From VGJJ01 sp964480705 (GTDB lineage: Archaea > Iainarchaeota > Iainarchaeia > Iainarchaeales > VGJJ01), in NCBI GenBank assembly GCA_964480705.1, contig CAYZPC010000009.1:1-40955 (forward strand): DNA of 40,955 nt, read 5' to 3'. The notes under the pieces are model-generated. The model was not told the DNA's origin, did no database searches, and was given only the letters and a program-made list of their open reading frames with translations. The position numbers and the translations under genes are program-made. Of this stretch, positions 1-8,102 are shown piece by piece. How positions within the stretch are numbered: the stretch's first letter is position 1; each line of letters starts with the position of its first letter.

Positions 1-940
1 CTTTGAATGCTTTGATGAGTTCTTCAATTTCCTGCCAGGATAATTGGTGCGGGTCCTTGTTCAAATCGAATGAGACTTTTTCTTGAATTTCTTTTAACGC
101 GGTGTCGCCCATTCGGTCTAATTCTGTTTTCAAAAAAGAGCTGGTGCGTTTAGATGGAGTGGCTTTTGCCATGTTGAGCAATTCATCCACCGTCACTCCT
201 TTGGGGTGCGGTTGTACTTCTTCGGGTTTTTCGGGGATTACTTTGGCGGTGCGTTCAAACACAATTGTTTGTCCCGCGGGGTCAGTAAATGTGATTTTAG
301 CGTGTGGGTTTCCAATCGCCGTTCGTCGGAGATATTCTAAGGGTCCTTGTTCATTATTCACGTATTTCATTTCTTTGAATTGCGCTTTCACCGCTGTTCC
401 CTTGAATTTTTTGGTGAGAATTTGAATGTTGGATACTTTTGCATTGTTGTGTTTGGTGTCAATGCTCACGTCGCAGGAGAAAACTTCTTTGGCATTTCCT
501 GTGATGATTTTGACTTCTTTTCCCGTGGTCATTTGCGAGAGCATGGTACATCCCGCGGCGCCGATTCCTTGTTGTCCGCGCATTTGCATTAACCTATGAA
601 ACTTTGTTCCCGCGAGTAATTGTCCGAATGCTTTTCCAACGGTTTGTTCGGTGAGACCGGGTCCGTTGTCCGTGCTTGTAACCTCGTAATGTTCGTCTCC
701 GAGTTCTTTGATTTGAACTTCAATATCTGGAAGAATGTTGGCGTTTTCACACGCATCGAGAGAATTAGTTACATATTCGTGAATAATCGTGGTGAGTGCT
801 TTTGTTTTTCCGCTCAAACCTAACATTTGTTTGTTTTTTTTGAAAAACTCGGCAACGGAGTGTTCGCGGAATTCTTTGGCCAAGTCTTGAGCGGTTACAT
901 CAATTTTTTCGTGTTTTTCAGTTTGTTGAGCGTGGGCCAT
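1..940 (-). CDS. top6B: DNA topoisomerase VI subunit B (partial, N-terminal 313 residues)
   Basis: ATPase subunit of the type IIB topoisomerase that relaxes and decatenates DNA together with Top6A. The visible part carries the GHKL ATP-binding fold: the N-box helix with E55, N59 and D62 (EYVTNSLDA), the DNGPG motif at 91-95 and the glycine-rich lid GQQGIGAAG at 122-130. After it come the H2TH/transducer-linker residues, and the frame is still open at the window edge, so the C-terminus is missing. The start is the ATG at 938-940, preceded by an AGGTGA Shine-Dalgarno site and 7 nt after the stop of the KH gene. It is therefore a downstream member of the eIF2-beta operon. Top6A would be expected next, outside the window. 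The family call is firm. Confidence 0.95.
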   Translation of the reverse strand, partial: MAHAQQTEKHEKIDVTAQDLAKEFREHSVAEFFKKNKQMLGLSGKTKALTTIIHEYVTNSLDACENANILPDIEVQIKELGDEHYEVTSTDNGPGLTEQTVGKAFGQLLAGTKFHRLMQMRGQQGIGAAGCTMLSQMTTGKEVKIITGNAKEVFSCDVSIDTKHNNAKVSNIQILTKKFKGTAVKAQFKEMKYVNNEQGPLEYLRRTAIGNPHAKITFTDPAGQTIVFERTAKVIPEKPEEVQPHPKGVTVDELLNMAKATPSKRTSSFLKTELDRMGDTALKEIQEKVSFDLNKDPHQLSWQEIEELIKAFK

Positions 941-947
941 GCGTGTT

Positions 948-1481
948 TCACCTGAATTCGAACTCTTCACTTGTTGAGAGTGATTGGCGTAAGTAATTTA
1001 ATACAGTGGCGTGCTCGGCCCCTTTAATCAACATAAGGATGGCTTCGGTTGCTTTGGCTACATTATCTGCTTTTCCAATGATTCCGATTGTTTTCCCATA
1101 AACGGAGACATGCGTCTGTGTGTCTTGTTCAATTTTTTCGCGGATGCTTCCTTCTTTTCCAATGATTCTTCCTTTTTTGGATTGGATGGCTTTGTGGTGT
1201 TTTCCTAAAAATTCAGTCAGGTTGAGTATTTCCAAATAATATTCATCATCCGCGAGTTTCATGGCGTGTTCGGGGGAAAATCCTCTCCCAATCGCTCGAA
1301 CAATGTTGGCGGATTTCAGTACTTGAGCGGCATCCTCGGCTTCGATTTCAACATCGCCGTTTTTACTGTCTACTTTCACGCGTGTCTTGGTTTCTTTTTC
1401 AATCGTCTTGCGTGTTCCCCCATTGGGTCCGATTACGACCGCGACTCGGTCTTTGGGGATGGCGAATTCTTCAGTTGTCAT
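948..1481 (-). CDS. KH-domain RNA-binding protein, archaeal Pno1/Dim2 type
   Basis: A 177-residue protein with two KH modules. KH1 has the GxxG loop in IGPNGG near residues 18-23. KH2 has IIGKEGSIREKI near residues 106-117. This two-KH layout and length match the archaeal homologue of eukaryotic Pno1/Dim2, which binds the 3' end of small-subunit rRNA and works with the RIO kinase and endonuclease Nob1 in late 30S maturation (family knowledge). Adjacency to RIO1, eIF1A and eIF2-beta supports that role. The ATG is preceded by GGTGATC at good spacing. An 80-nt gap separates it from RIO1, the longest inside this operon, and may hold a weak internal promoter. Confidence 0.9.
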   Translation of the reverse strand: MTTEEFAIPKDRVAVVIGPNGGTRKTIEKETKTRVKVDSKNGDVEIEAEDAAQVLKSANIVRAIGRGFSPEHAMKLADDEYYLEILNLTEFLGKHHKAIQSKKGRIIGKEGSIREKIEQDTQTHVSVYGKTIGIIGKADNVAKATEAILMLIKGAEHATVLNYLRQSLSTSEEFEFR

Positions 1482-1561
1482 GGGAGGCGATCACCCTCAT
1501 AGTGGGGCGTAACATACGCTTGCTGGTAAAAAGGGTTTAAGAGGGTTCTCCCGGCGTTTGG

Positions 1562-2320
1562 CTATTCTTCGGCTTCTTTGGCGCGTTTGACGTCATCGTA
1601 GAATTGGTCGTATGTCAATTTTTTGAGCCCCATCCGCTGGAAGACTTTGAGCATATTTTTGATGTCTCGTTCGTAAAATTTTTTGGCGTTGGGGTGAATA
1701 GTGGGAATGGACTGTCCGCAATCGATGATAATGGGCTGGTCATCCTTCACGAGAATATTATACTCGGACAAATCCCCGTGAATGAGTTTCGCATTCAGCA
1801 TGCGTGCAATGGCAACGCACACATTTTGGTAGAATTTTTCCATGTTTTCAATGCGCGCATCTTTCAGTCGAGGCGCTGCATTCCCATGCGTGTCACCAAC
1901 AAACTCCATCACTAAAACATTTTCTTTCGCCGCAAGAGGGGTTGGCACGGGCACTTTTCCTTTTTGAAATCGCTGTAAGGAGGAAAATTCTTTTTGTGTC
2001 CATGCAAATACAATATTTCTCTTATCGTGTTTGGCTTTTTTGAATCGCGGTTCAAAATCCAAATAATCTTCCATTCGTCTAAAATCGCTTGTTTCTATTT
2101 TGTATATTTTTACTGCGCGAAAATGTCCTGCGTTATCGGCCGCGCGAAAAACGTGGGCTTCTTTTCCCGTCGAAATAGTAAATTCCAAATGGTCAATCTG
2201 TCCCTGCGATGCCATCGTGTGAATCACACGAATCACATTCTTGTCAAACACTTTTGCAAATGTTTTTCTCAAGTCTTCTTCGGGAAAAAGTTTTGTCAGA
2301 TTGTATTCGTCTGCAATCAT
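1562..2320 (-). CDS. rio1: RIO-type serine/threonine kinase RIO1
   Basis: Atypical protein kinase/ATPase of small-subunit ribosome maturation. The N-terminal region is followed by the ATP-binding STGKEA loop (about residues 50-55), the catalytic lysine in AVKIYK (about 71), the catalytic loop HGDLSEYN (181-188) and the metal-binding aspartate in IIDCGQ (198-203). These are the diagnostic RIO features, and STGKEA marks the RIO1 subfamily. Length is about 252 residues from ATG 2318-2320. A TTG four codons upstream (2332) is an alternative start. The gene lies in one operon with eIF1A (37 nt upstream) and the Pno1-like KH protein. Confidence 0.93.
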   Translation of the reverse strand: MIADEYNLTKLFPEEDLRKTFAKVFDKNVIRVIHTMASQGQIDHLEFTISTGKEAHVFRAADNAGHFRAVKIYKIETSDFRRMEDYLDFEPRFKKAKHDKRNIVFAWTQKEFSSLQRFQKGKVPVPTPLAAKENVLVMEFVGDTHGNAAPRLKDARIENMEKFYQNVCVAIARMLNAKLIHGDLSEYNILVKDDQPIIIDCGQSIPTIHPNAKKFYERDIKNMLKVFQRMGLKKLTYDQFYDDVKRAKEAEE

Positions 2321-2357
2321 CGAGTGAATCAACTTCTCTCGTGTTAATAACGTTCCC

Positions 2358-2678
2358 TCAGATGGGGAGTTTAGTCAAGAGTCCCATTCTCTTCAATTTC
2401 TCTGTTTGCATGGGCAAATATCTCCACACCACATCTCCCTTAATGGGCTGGAAGTCCCAGAGTCGAACAATGATTACGTCTCCTTCGCGCATCCACACTT
2501 TCTTTTTCAATTTCCCGGGTATGCGGCAATGTCTCTCCACTCCATCTTCGCACGCGGCGAGAATTTGGTCGGTTCCGTGCAGTTTCACCACGACCGCGAA
2601 TAATTCTCCATGATCCCGATACGGGAGTCTGAGTTTGTATTGGGTTTCTCCCCCTTCTGTGTTTGTTGTTTCAACCAT
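2358..2678 (-). CDS. eif1A: Translation initiation factor aIF1A
   Basis: A 106-residue OB-fold initiation factor (S1/IF1 family) that binds the ribosomal A site and helps scan or select the start codon. The sequence has the typical RIPGKLKKKVW strand-turn-strand, followed by REGDVIIVRLWDFQ and KGDVVWRY, as in archaeal and eukaryotic eIF1A. A GGATGA-like SD site precedes the ATG. Its neighbours DUF424/eIF2-beta (upstream) and RIO1 (downstream) form a conserved archaeal translation cluster. Length is normal for the family. Confidence 0.96.
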   Translation of the reverse strand: MVETTNTEGGETQYKLRLPYRDHGELFAVVVKLHGTDQILAACEDGVERHCRIPGKLKKKVWMREGDVIIVRLWDFQPIKGDVVWRYLPMQTEKLKRMGLLTKLPI

Positions 2679-2704
2679 GTGTATTCATCCTTCCTGTGGT
2701 GCGT

Positions 2705-3007
2705 TTAGATTTTATAGATTTGGGCATGCGGCACTCCTGCAATGCGTTTTCCTCCGTTTGCGGGAAGCAATCCTTTTTTCACAGCCACTAACACGGTGGT
2801 TTCACCCACCAAGTTTGCATTCGTGGCCTCATCTAAATAGTTTGTGAATTCATTTTCGTCCACGAGTTTTTCGTGGTAAAATGTTTCGCTTATTTTCAAT
2901 GATACTTTTCCTTCGCTGAGTGTTTTTCCCAACAGTTGCGCATCCGCCGCGGCGAGAACGCTTCCTGTTTCATTGCTGTGCACGCGCACCGCTATTTTTT
3001 TGTCCAA
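2705..3007 (-). CDS. DUF424 family protein
   Basis: A 100-residue archaeal DUF424 protein. The family signatures visible are LLGKTLSEGK, ISETFYHEK, EATNANLVGE and the C-terminal GVPHAQ motif. The biochemical role is not established to my knowledge. Its constant position between eIF2-beta and eIF1A suggests a translation-related function (inference). The start is TTG 3005-3007: the stop of eIF2-beta is only 3 nt upstream, and a GGAGAGG site inside the end of eIF2-beta lies at correct spacing, so translation is probably coupled. Confidence 0.85.
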   Translation of the reverse strand: MDKKIAVRVHSNETGSVLAAADAQLLGKTLSEGKVSLKISETFYHEKLVDENEFTNYLDEATNANLVGETTVLVAVKKGLLPANGGKRIAGVPHAQIYKI

Positions 3008-3010
3008 CGG

Positions 3011-3424
3011 TTACCCTCTCCTCAGCGGAGAAATGGCTCCGCACGCTTCACACTTCAACTGTCGCACGCCATTGTGTTCAATGTAATGTGTGTCGGGCTT
3101 TCCGCATTCTTTGCATAAAACAAATTCTTCCAAAAATCGTGTAAACCAATCATTGATTTGTTTTTCGGAGAATTTTCCCACAATCATGAGTCGTTCTCCT
3201 TCTTGCTTGGCGGGAGCCGCACTTTCTTTAGTCAAAAATTTGAGCAAGTCTTTGGGGTCTTCGCGTCGCATTACTTTAATGAGCTGGGCAAAGTTCTTCA
3301 CGTAGGTTTTAGGTCCCTGAATAAAGCTTTCGGCGCGCGGGAACTCAAATCGTTCCTTTTCTAATGACTTCTTGGGGATTTGCGTGTATAACCGGTCGAG
3401 CAGCTGCTCATAGGACAGTTCCAT
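3011..3424 (-). CDS. eif2B: Translation initiation factor aIF2 subunit beta
   Basis: The beta subunit of the heterotrimeric aIF2 that delivers Met-tRNAi to the ribosome. The 137-residue protein has the N-terminal helix, the central alpha/beta domain (RRED, LLKFL) and a C-terminal four-cysteine zinc ribbon (CKEC...CEAC, near residues 108-131), the usual archaeal architecture and length. It is the first gene of the minus-strand operon running down to Top6B. A TATA element (3448-3455) sits 24-31 nt before the ATG with no SD, so the message is probably leaderless. Confidence 0.96.
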   Translation of the reverse strand: MELSYEQLLDRLYTQIPKKSLEKERFEFPRAESFIQGPKTYVKNFAQLIKVMRREDPKDLLKFLTKESAAPAKQEGERLMIVGKFSEKQINDWFTRFLEEFVLCKECGKPDTHYIEHNGVRQLKCEACGAISPLRRG

Positions 3425-3447
3425 ATACGATGAACGCGGAAAAACCC

Positions 3448-3455
3448 TTATAAAT
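3448..3455 (-). promoter_or_regulatory. TATA box of the eIF2-beta operon
   Basis: On the minus strand ATTTATAA lies 24-31 nt before the eIF2-beta ATG (3424). That is archaeal TATA spacing for transcription starting at, or next to, the start codon. No SD is visible, which fits a leaderless transcript. Confidence 0.6.
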
Positions 3456-3484
3456 GGCCGACTTATCTTGCATTAAAAGTGGGT

Positions 3485-3976
3485 TTAGAGGTATTCCCTC
3501 TCTACTTTAATCTCGGCCGCGGAAATGAACTCGTTTTCCTTGTTTTCCTGTGGTTGGATGATTTTCTCTTCTGTTTTAACCATTTTGGGTTTGGGCATTT
3601 CAAATGGTTTGAGCTCGTTTAGCGTCGCGTGTTCCCCGCACAACTTTTCCCAATCTTTTCGTGTTTGGCGTTCGGCAAATTCATTTTCATCCGGTTCAAC
3701 TATTTTTATCCACTTGCACGCGAGCACATTTCTTCCATCCGGTTGAGAGGTAATGACTCCGAGTGCGCGCACGGTTATTCCGTTTTCGAGTGCGGGGGAG
3801 TTTTTTTCTTCAGCGTATCCTTCCCATTCTCCTTTTTCATCCATCGCGCGGAAAACGATTTCATTCATGCGTGTTTTGCTTTCCTTTATGCTCCCGTGCA
3901 TGAATACCATTTTGTTTTCCAGTGGGGTGCGTGGAAACGTGGCGGGTGCGAAAGTAAAAATGATTCCGGTAGACAT
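3485..3976 (-). CDS. Hypothetical protein, 163 aa
   Basis: Family not recognised. The N-terminal half (residues 20-95) looks like a small beta-rich domain: MVFMHGSIKES, EWEGYAEE, GITVRALGVI and ACKWIKIVEP alternate like strands of an OB-type barrel (inference, weak). The C-terminal half is charged and proline-containing, with many Lys/Glu residues (KPFEMPKPKMVK, then acidic), probably disordered. A longer frame exists upstream but would overlap the presenilin-homologue gene. The ATG at 3974-3976 is preferred because ATAAAAAT sits 23-30 nt before it, in leaderless position. It lies between the PSH gene and the eIF2-beta operon. Confidence 0.6.
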   Translation of the reverse strand: MSTGIIFTFAPATFPRTPLENKMVFMHGSIKESKTRMNEIVFRAMDEKGEWEGYAEEKNSPALENGITVRALGVITSQPDGRNVLACKWIKIVEPDENEFAERQTRKDWEKLCGEHATLNELKPFEMPKPKMVKTEEKIIQPQENKENEFISAAEIKVEREYL

Positions 3977-4002
3977 AGTAGTGTAATGTTTGGTAAAAAT
4001 TT

Positions 4003-4839
4003 TTATGCGAATAACCCGGAGGCGTGGAGAATACCATACATGATAATCATCAATCCCACTTGCAATGGGAGTGCGGGCAGGGCTTTTCCAACGTTTTTGC
4101 TTCCGTAGTCTAGTGTGAATGCTAATCCTGCGAATGATGCGAGGAGGATGGCGAACGATGGAATAACTGCATACGGCCACATCCACCCGGTGTCGAGGGA
4201 TTCTCCTAGTACGGCCACACTGAAAACAAGGGGCATGACTAAATCTCCAGTTCCCAATTCAAATTGGTGCTTGCTGGTTGGAAGTGCGAATGTGAAGCTC
4301 AAATTTTTTTTAGCAACCGCTTTGGCCATCGTCACCATGTGTTTGGTTTGGAACACAGCAATGTAATCATACACTCCCAACAGGACCAAGAACACAATCA
4401 CGGGCCACACGCCAATGCTTGCTCCCAGCAACGCACCCACTCCAACCGTTGCGAGGGTGGAGGAGACATTTCTCCAAATCAAATATTGCGGGAAAAATAT
4501 TCGAATGACAATAATCACCATCGCCAAAAAAAGCGCGTAGGCTTCCGGGAAGAATGCAATCATCACAATGAGGGTGCTGAAGAGCAGAGCCATGGCTTCG
4601 AGTCCCTTGAGAAACCAATACAACACTTTATCCGGAAAAAATTTGATGGCAACGAGAATAATGATCGTTCCCACGAGCATATATCCTAACAGCCCGAATG
4701 AGTTCACAATGTCATTGGGGTTGTCGTTGATGATAATCGGTTGAACGTCCTGCAGAATGAGGTAATGCCCGACCACGAGTCCGAGCACGTTAACAATAAT
4801 GAAATACCCCGCGAGTTGGGCAATGAGCTTAGTATCCAT
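4003..4839 (-). CDS. Presenilin-like intramembrane aspartyl protease (PSH)
   Basis: A 278-residue polytopic membrane protein with about nine predicted hydrophobic helices. The two catalytic aspartates are present in the expected motifs: YD (Y157-D158) and GTGD (D199). The PAL motif (P255-A256-L257) that shapes the active site is also there. This set defines presenilin / signal-peptide-peptidase family GxGD proteases, which cut transmembrane segments inside the bilayer. The region between TM6 and TM7 is short, as in archaeal PSH proteins. The ATG has no SD; ATTAAAAG lies about 25-32 nt upstream, so it may be leaderless. Physiological substrates are unknown. Confidence 0.92.
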   Translation of the reverse strand: MDTKLIAQLAGYFIIVNVLGLVVGHYLILQDVQPIIINDNPNDIVNSFGLLGYMLVGTIIILVAIKFFPDKVLYWFLKGLEAMALLFSTLIVMIAFFPEAYALFLAMVIIVIRIFFPQYLIWRNVSSTLATVGVGALLGASIGVWPVIVFLVLLGVYDYIAVFQTKHMVTMAKAVAKKNLSFTFALPTSKHQFELGTGDLVMPLVFSVAVLGESLDTGWMWPYAVIPSFAILLASFAGLAFTLDYGSKNVGKALPALPLQVGLMIIMYGILHASGLFA

Positions 4840-4897
4840 GGCTAAAACAACGTCTCAGGGGCTTTTAATGCTTGGTCACTCTTCCCGCATGATGGCG

Positions 4898-5404
4898 CTA
4901 TGCCACCTTTTTGCGTTTGGTGGAAAAATCTCCCTGAATGACTCTTCCCCCGTTTCCGTGCACGGGACGTTGCACGCCTGGCGTGGGATATTTTCGTTCC
5001 CCTTCTATTTTGGCCACGCCCGCTCCTTCGGCGTAATCTGCAGCTCGCTGGGCGTCTTTGAACACGCGCCAAAAAACGCGTGCCTTTTCAGGTTTGACTT
5101 TTTGTTCGAGGGGAATATTTTGGTTGAGTGCGTGGATTATTTCATTTCGTGTTTCATTTCCAAATATTCCTGCGGCTCTAAATGCGCGCGTGAGAGCGAA
5201 ATGATTTTTGCTCGCGGAAATGGTTTGATAGGCATGCGCAGTTGCACTGTTGGAAGATGGTGTTCCTACATTTTGTTGCACGCGGGAATAATTTTGTTTT
5301 ACGCTTGGAAAAATCGCCCGCGAGGCTTCTTCCTTGGTGACGGGTCTGCGTGAACGCCACATCATGTGCACGCGCTGCAAGAATCGTTTTATGGGGCGAG
5401 GCAT
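4898..5404 (-). CDS. Hypothetical basic protein, 168 aa
   Basis: Not recognised. It is strongly basic, mostly helical by composition, and ends in a glycine/lysine-rich tail (HGNGGRVIQGDFSTKRKK). The N-terminus is rich in Arg (RPIKRFLQRVHMMWRSRRP). There is no signal peptide or membrane segment, so it is probably cytosolic and possibly nucleic-acid binding (inference from charge only). The start is ATG 5402-5404, one base after the stop (5406) of the upstream 84-aa gene, with GAGTGA as SD. An upstream in-frame start at 5431 would overlap the neighbour and is less likely. The two genes are co-transcribed. Confidence 0.6.
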   Translation of the reverse strand: MPRPIKRFLQRVHMMWRSRRPVTKEEASRAIFPSVKQNYSRVQQNVGTPSSNSATAHAYQTISASKNHFALTRAFRAAGIFGNETRNEIIHALNQNIPLEQKVKPEKARVFWRVFKDAQRAADYAEGAGVAKIEGERKYPTPGVQRPVHGNGGRVIQGDFSTKRKKVA

Positions 5405-5405
5405 T

Positions 5406-5660
5406 TCACTCACTTTCTCGGATGATTTCAATCAGTTCTTTCATCGTGAGGGGTTTTTGATAGTGTTTTGCTCGCTCGGCATTGAGTGCGCGCAGGTGTT
5501 TAATCGCGCTCGCCATGATTCCATCGACTGCAAGTTTGGTGGTGAGCTGTCCCGTTCGGTTGTATTCGTTTGCTTTTCTCCGCGCTAAACTATAATGGTC
5601 GCGCAGCGCAGCAGCCGCTGGGGACTTTCGGCGCGAGTGGTCGGGTCCGCGTTTGGTCAT
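5406..5660 (-). CDS. Hypothetical small basic protein, 84 aa
   Basis: Not recognised. Helical and rich in Arg/Lys/Ala, it begins MTKRGPDHSRRKSP and ends in an amphipathic helix (MKELIEIIRE). AATAAATAGG sits 20-29 nt before the ATG, so it is likely the first, leaderless gene of a two-gene unit with the 168-aa protein downstream. No cysteines, no signal peptide. Confidence 0.6.
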   Translation of the reverse strand: MTKRGPDHSRRKSPAAAALRDHYSLARRKANEYNRTGQLTTKLAVDGIMASAIKHLRALNAERAKHYQKPLTMKELIEIIRESE

Positions 5661-5710
5661 GCGTGAAACAGTTTCGCGTCCTATTTATTGGTTTGCCCTT
5701 ATTGCGCGTG

Positions 5711-7867
5711 TCACATCGCTTTGAGGAAGCCGTGCGAGGGTTCGTAAATGTCCCCTGCTTTCTTGAGTTTGCTGATGAGTTCGCGCACTTTTTCTTCTTC
5801 AATTCCTCTCGACAAGGCTTCGGCAACCACATCCTGTATGGGGACTTTGTCCATCTCTTTACTCTTGCTCCGAATAATGTCCGTAATTGTTCGCATGTGG
5901 TCTCGCGAGGATTGCGTTTGTCCGCTGGTCACGATGTCAATGTCAATTCTTCCTGTTTCCGGGTCTTTCACCACATCTTCTAGCGACGCGCGCACGAGCC
6001 GCATGGCTCTTTCCGCGTCTTCGCGCATAACTTCATCGCTCAAACGCACGCGTGCGGATGCTTCGGCGAGTCGAACGAGTCCTTCTAATTGTCGTGCTGT
6101 CGCAGCGTAGCTTCCTTGTTGTCTTCCTTGGTCACGCAACCCAACGTAAAAGTCTTGAATGAGTTGCGTGGCTTCCATGCTCAAAATGGGGAATACGCGC
6201 TGGCGCGAGTATGCAATGTATTTTCTCAAGAGAGCAATGTCAATGATGGGTGTCACTTTTTCTTCCATCAAGCGCATTTCTTCCGTGTATCCTTTTTTTC
6301 CTGCGCGCTGCATTTGGAGCATTTGTTCTCCCACTTTGTGCGAGGTCAAAATGTGCGACGCGATGAGTTCATCTCTCTCTTTGTTGAGCGTGTCATGAAT
6401 CATGAAGAATAAATCAAATCGCGAGATTAAAGATGGGGGCAAATCAATTTGTTCAAAGAAGGGTTTGAATTTATCAAAGCGGGATAATTTTGGATTGGCC
6501 GCCGCAAGAACACTCGTGTCAGTTTTGAATCGCGTCACCATTCCTGCTTTTGCAACACTAACCATTCCTTGTTCCATTGCTTCGTGCATCGCGGAGCGGT
6601 CTTCGGGTTCCATCTTATCAAATTCATCCACCATCACCATTCCGCCGGAGGCAAGAACGAGTGCACCTGCTTTGAGAGTCCATCCTCCTTCTCCAAAGTC
6701 ATCCTTCACTGCAGACGCGGTTAATCCAGCCGAACTGCTTCCTTTTCCAGAAACATATACGCTTTTGGGGGCAATTTTATCCGTGGCTTGCAGCAGAATG
6801 GACTTTCCTGTTCCCGGATCTCCCACTAACAACACGTGAATGTTTCCCCTGATTTTCGTATCCCCTGGGAGTGTTTTTTTGACGCCTCCAAAGAGTTGAA
6901 GCGAAATTGATTCTTTGGCAATATCATGCCCATGAATCGTTGGCGCAATGGACTGCACGAGTATGTCATATATTTTTGGATTCTTGGCAATTTCCTTAAT
7001 TTTTTCTTCATCTTCCTCGTTTATCGTCACATCTTCAAATTCTTTTTCAGTTTCTTCTAAGTGAATGGCTTCCAAATATCGTCCATACACATTTTTCTTA
7101 TCCTTATTCGGCGGATACAAGCGTAAAATTCCCGTGATTTGCGTGCGATTTCCTGGATACACGCGGTTCACAAAATCGTCTTCAATATACACATCTAAAT
7201 TCACTGCTTGTTCGCTTCCTTTGAGCATTTCTAATGGTTCTTGAATCTGAATTTTTTGATAGTCCACAAACGTGCTTTCTTCTGGAACCAATTCAAAGTC
7301 GCGGTGTTTACAATTACAAAATGCGGGCTTGCGCTGCTGATGACCATCCTGGTCTAACACGTATTGGTTTCCGCAGCGCTTACAACGCCACGTCGCGCTT
7401 TTCAATTTTGGCATGACTTCGGTGACTTGTCGAATAACACCCTCTACCGCAAACAATTTTCCTAATTGTGCAGCCGAAATATCCCTAACGAGGGGAGATT
7501 TGTCTTTTGGCAGTCCGCGAAATCGCACATTGGGAGTAAATTTGTCTAATTGTAACACGGGCACTTCAATTTTTTGTACCGCAAATCGTGCGGCTTCCAT
7601 GAGTAAGTCCGGGTGCGCGAGCAATTCTTCAGCAAGTTGATAGTCGAATGAGTCTATATCATTAAAATCCACAATAAGGGAACGGTTTTGCGGGTATTCG
7701 TGGGCGAGTTTCTCAATTTTTTTCTTATACTCGAGAGTGGAAAAGAATTCTTCAAACTTAGGAATGAATGGATTCGCCGCTCCCTTTAGGGGGGTTTGGG
7801 CAATTTCCGTGACTTCCGGTTTTTGGAAGCCTTTTGCTTCCTCGTATCCAAAACTTTCTCCTTCCAT
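5711..7867 (-). CDS. mcm: Replicative DNA helicase MCM
   Basis: Hexameric ATP-driven 3'-5' helicase of the replication fork. It spans about 718 residues, a normal archaeal length: N-terminal domain A; a zinc motif with cysteines near 162, 165, 184 and 186 (the second pair is CxC); OB fold; an AAA+ core with Walker A GDPGTGKS (about 349-356), Walker B MVDEFDKM (about 412-419) and the arginine-finger motif SRFD (about 482-485); and a C-terminal winged helix. A GTG at 7879 opens the frame, but the ATG at 7865-7867 lies 24-29 nt after a TTTAAA box, so I chose it as a leaderless start. It is monocistronic or a first gene, transcribed divergently from MetRS. Confidence 0.96.
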   Translation of the reverse strand: MEGESFGYEEAKGFQKPEVTEIAQTPLKGAANPFIPKFEEFFSTLEYKKKIEKLAHEYPQNRSLIVDFNDIDSFDYQLAEELLAHPDLLMEAARFAVQKIEVPVLQLDKFTPNVRFRGLPKDKSPLVRDISAAQLGKLFAVEGVIRQVTEVMPKLKSATWRCKRCGNQYVLDQDGHQQRKPAFCNCKHRDFELVPEESTFVDYQKIQIQEPLEMLKGSEQAVNLDVYIEDDFVNRVYPGNRTQITGILRLYPPNKDKKNVYGRYLEAIHLEETEKEFEDVTINEEDEEKIKEIAKNPKIYDILVQSIAPTIHGHDIAKESISLQLFGGVKKTLPGDTKIRGNIHVLLVGDPGTGKSILLQATDKIAPKSVYVSGKGSSSAGLTASAVKDDFGEGGWTLKAGALVLASGGMVMVDEFDKMEPEDRSAMHEAMEQGMVSVAKAGMVTRFKTDTSVLAAANPKLSRFDKFKPFFEQIDLPPSLISRFDLFFMIHDTLNKERDELIASHILTSHKVGEQMLQMQRAGKKGYTEEMRLMEEKVTPIIDIALLRKYIAYSRQRVFPILSMEATQLIQDFYVGLRDQGRQQGSYAATARQLEGLVRLAEASARVRLSDEVMREDAERAMRLVRASLEDVVKDPETGRIDIDIVTSGQTQSSRDHMRTITDIIRSKSKEMDKVPIQDVVAEALSRGIEEEKVRELISKLKKAGDIYEPSHGFLKAM

Positions 7868-7879
7868 ACAGTGGCTCAC

Positions 7880-8102
7880 GTCTTCCGAGGTTTAAATCCC
7901 TGTCTCAAGCATTTCGCCGGACTCGGACCAACCTATTTCTTGTCATCTTATTGGATACGTAAAAGGAGTCTATACTCAACGCTCGCGCCCTACTTAATGC
8001 CGCGCTGTTCGGGAAGTAAACCGCTCCTACTGGCTTCTTCTTTGGGTTTTGAACTCTTTGCAAGGGTTCGTTTTTAACTTATTTTACTCGTTAAACACGT
8101 AT
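7880..8102. other. Divergent intergenic region mcm / metG
   Basis: A 223-nt non-coding stretch between divergent genes, the longest clean gap of the window. It holds the mcm TATA box at one end and an AT-rich TTTTTAACTT element about 24-33 nt before the MetRS ATG at the other. The middle (about 7910-8040) has no ORF or tRNA fold that I can recognise. Confidence 0.4.
7891..7896 (-). promoter_or_regulatory. TATA box of mcm
   Basis: TTTAAA lies 24-29 nt before the ATG at 7867 on the minus strand. The spacing supports this ATG over the GTG at 7879, which would be too close to the box. Confidence 0.55.

Noticed and set aside
4842..5072. 76-aa minus-strand ORF
   Set aside because: Overlaps the 168-aa gene in another frame; Arg/Ser-rich shadow without start signals.
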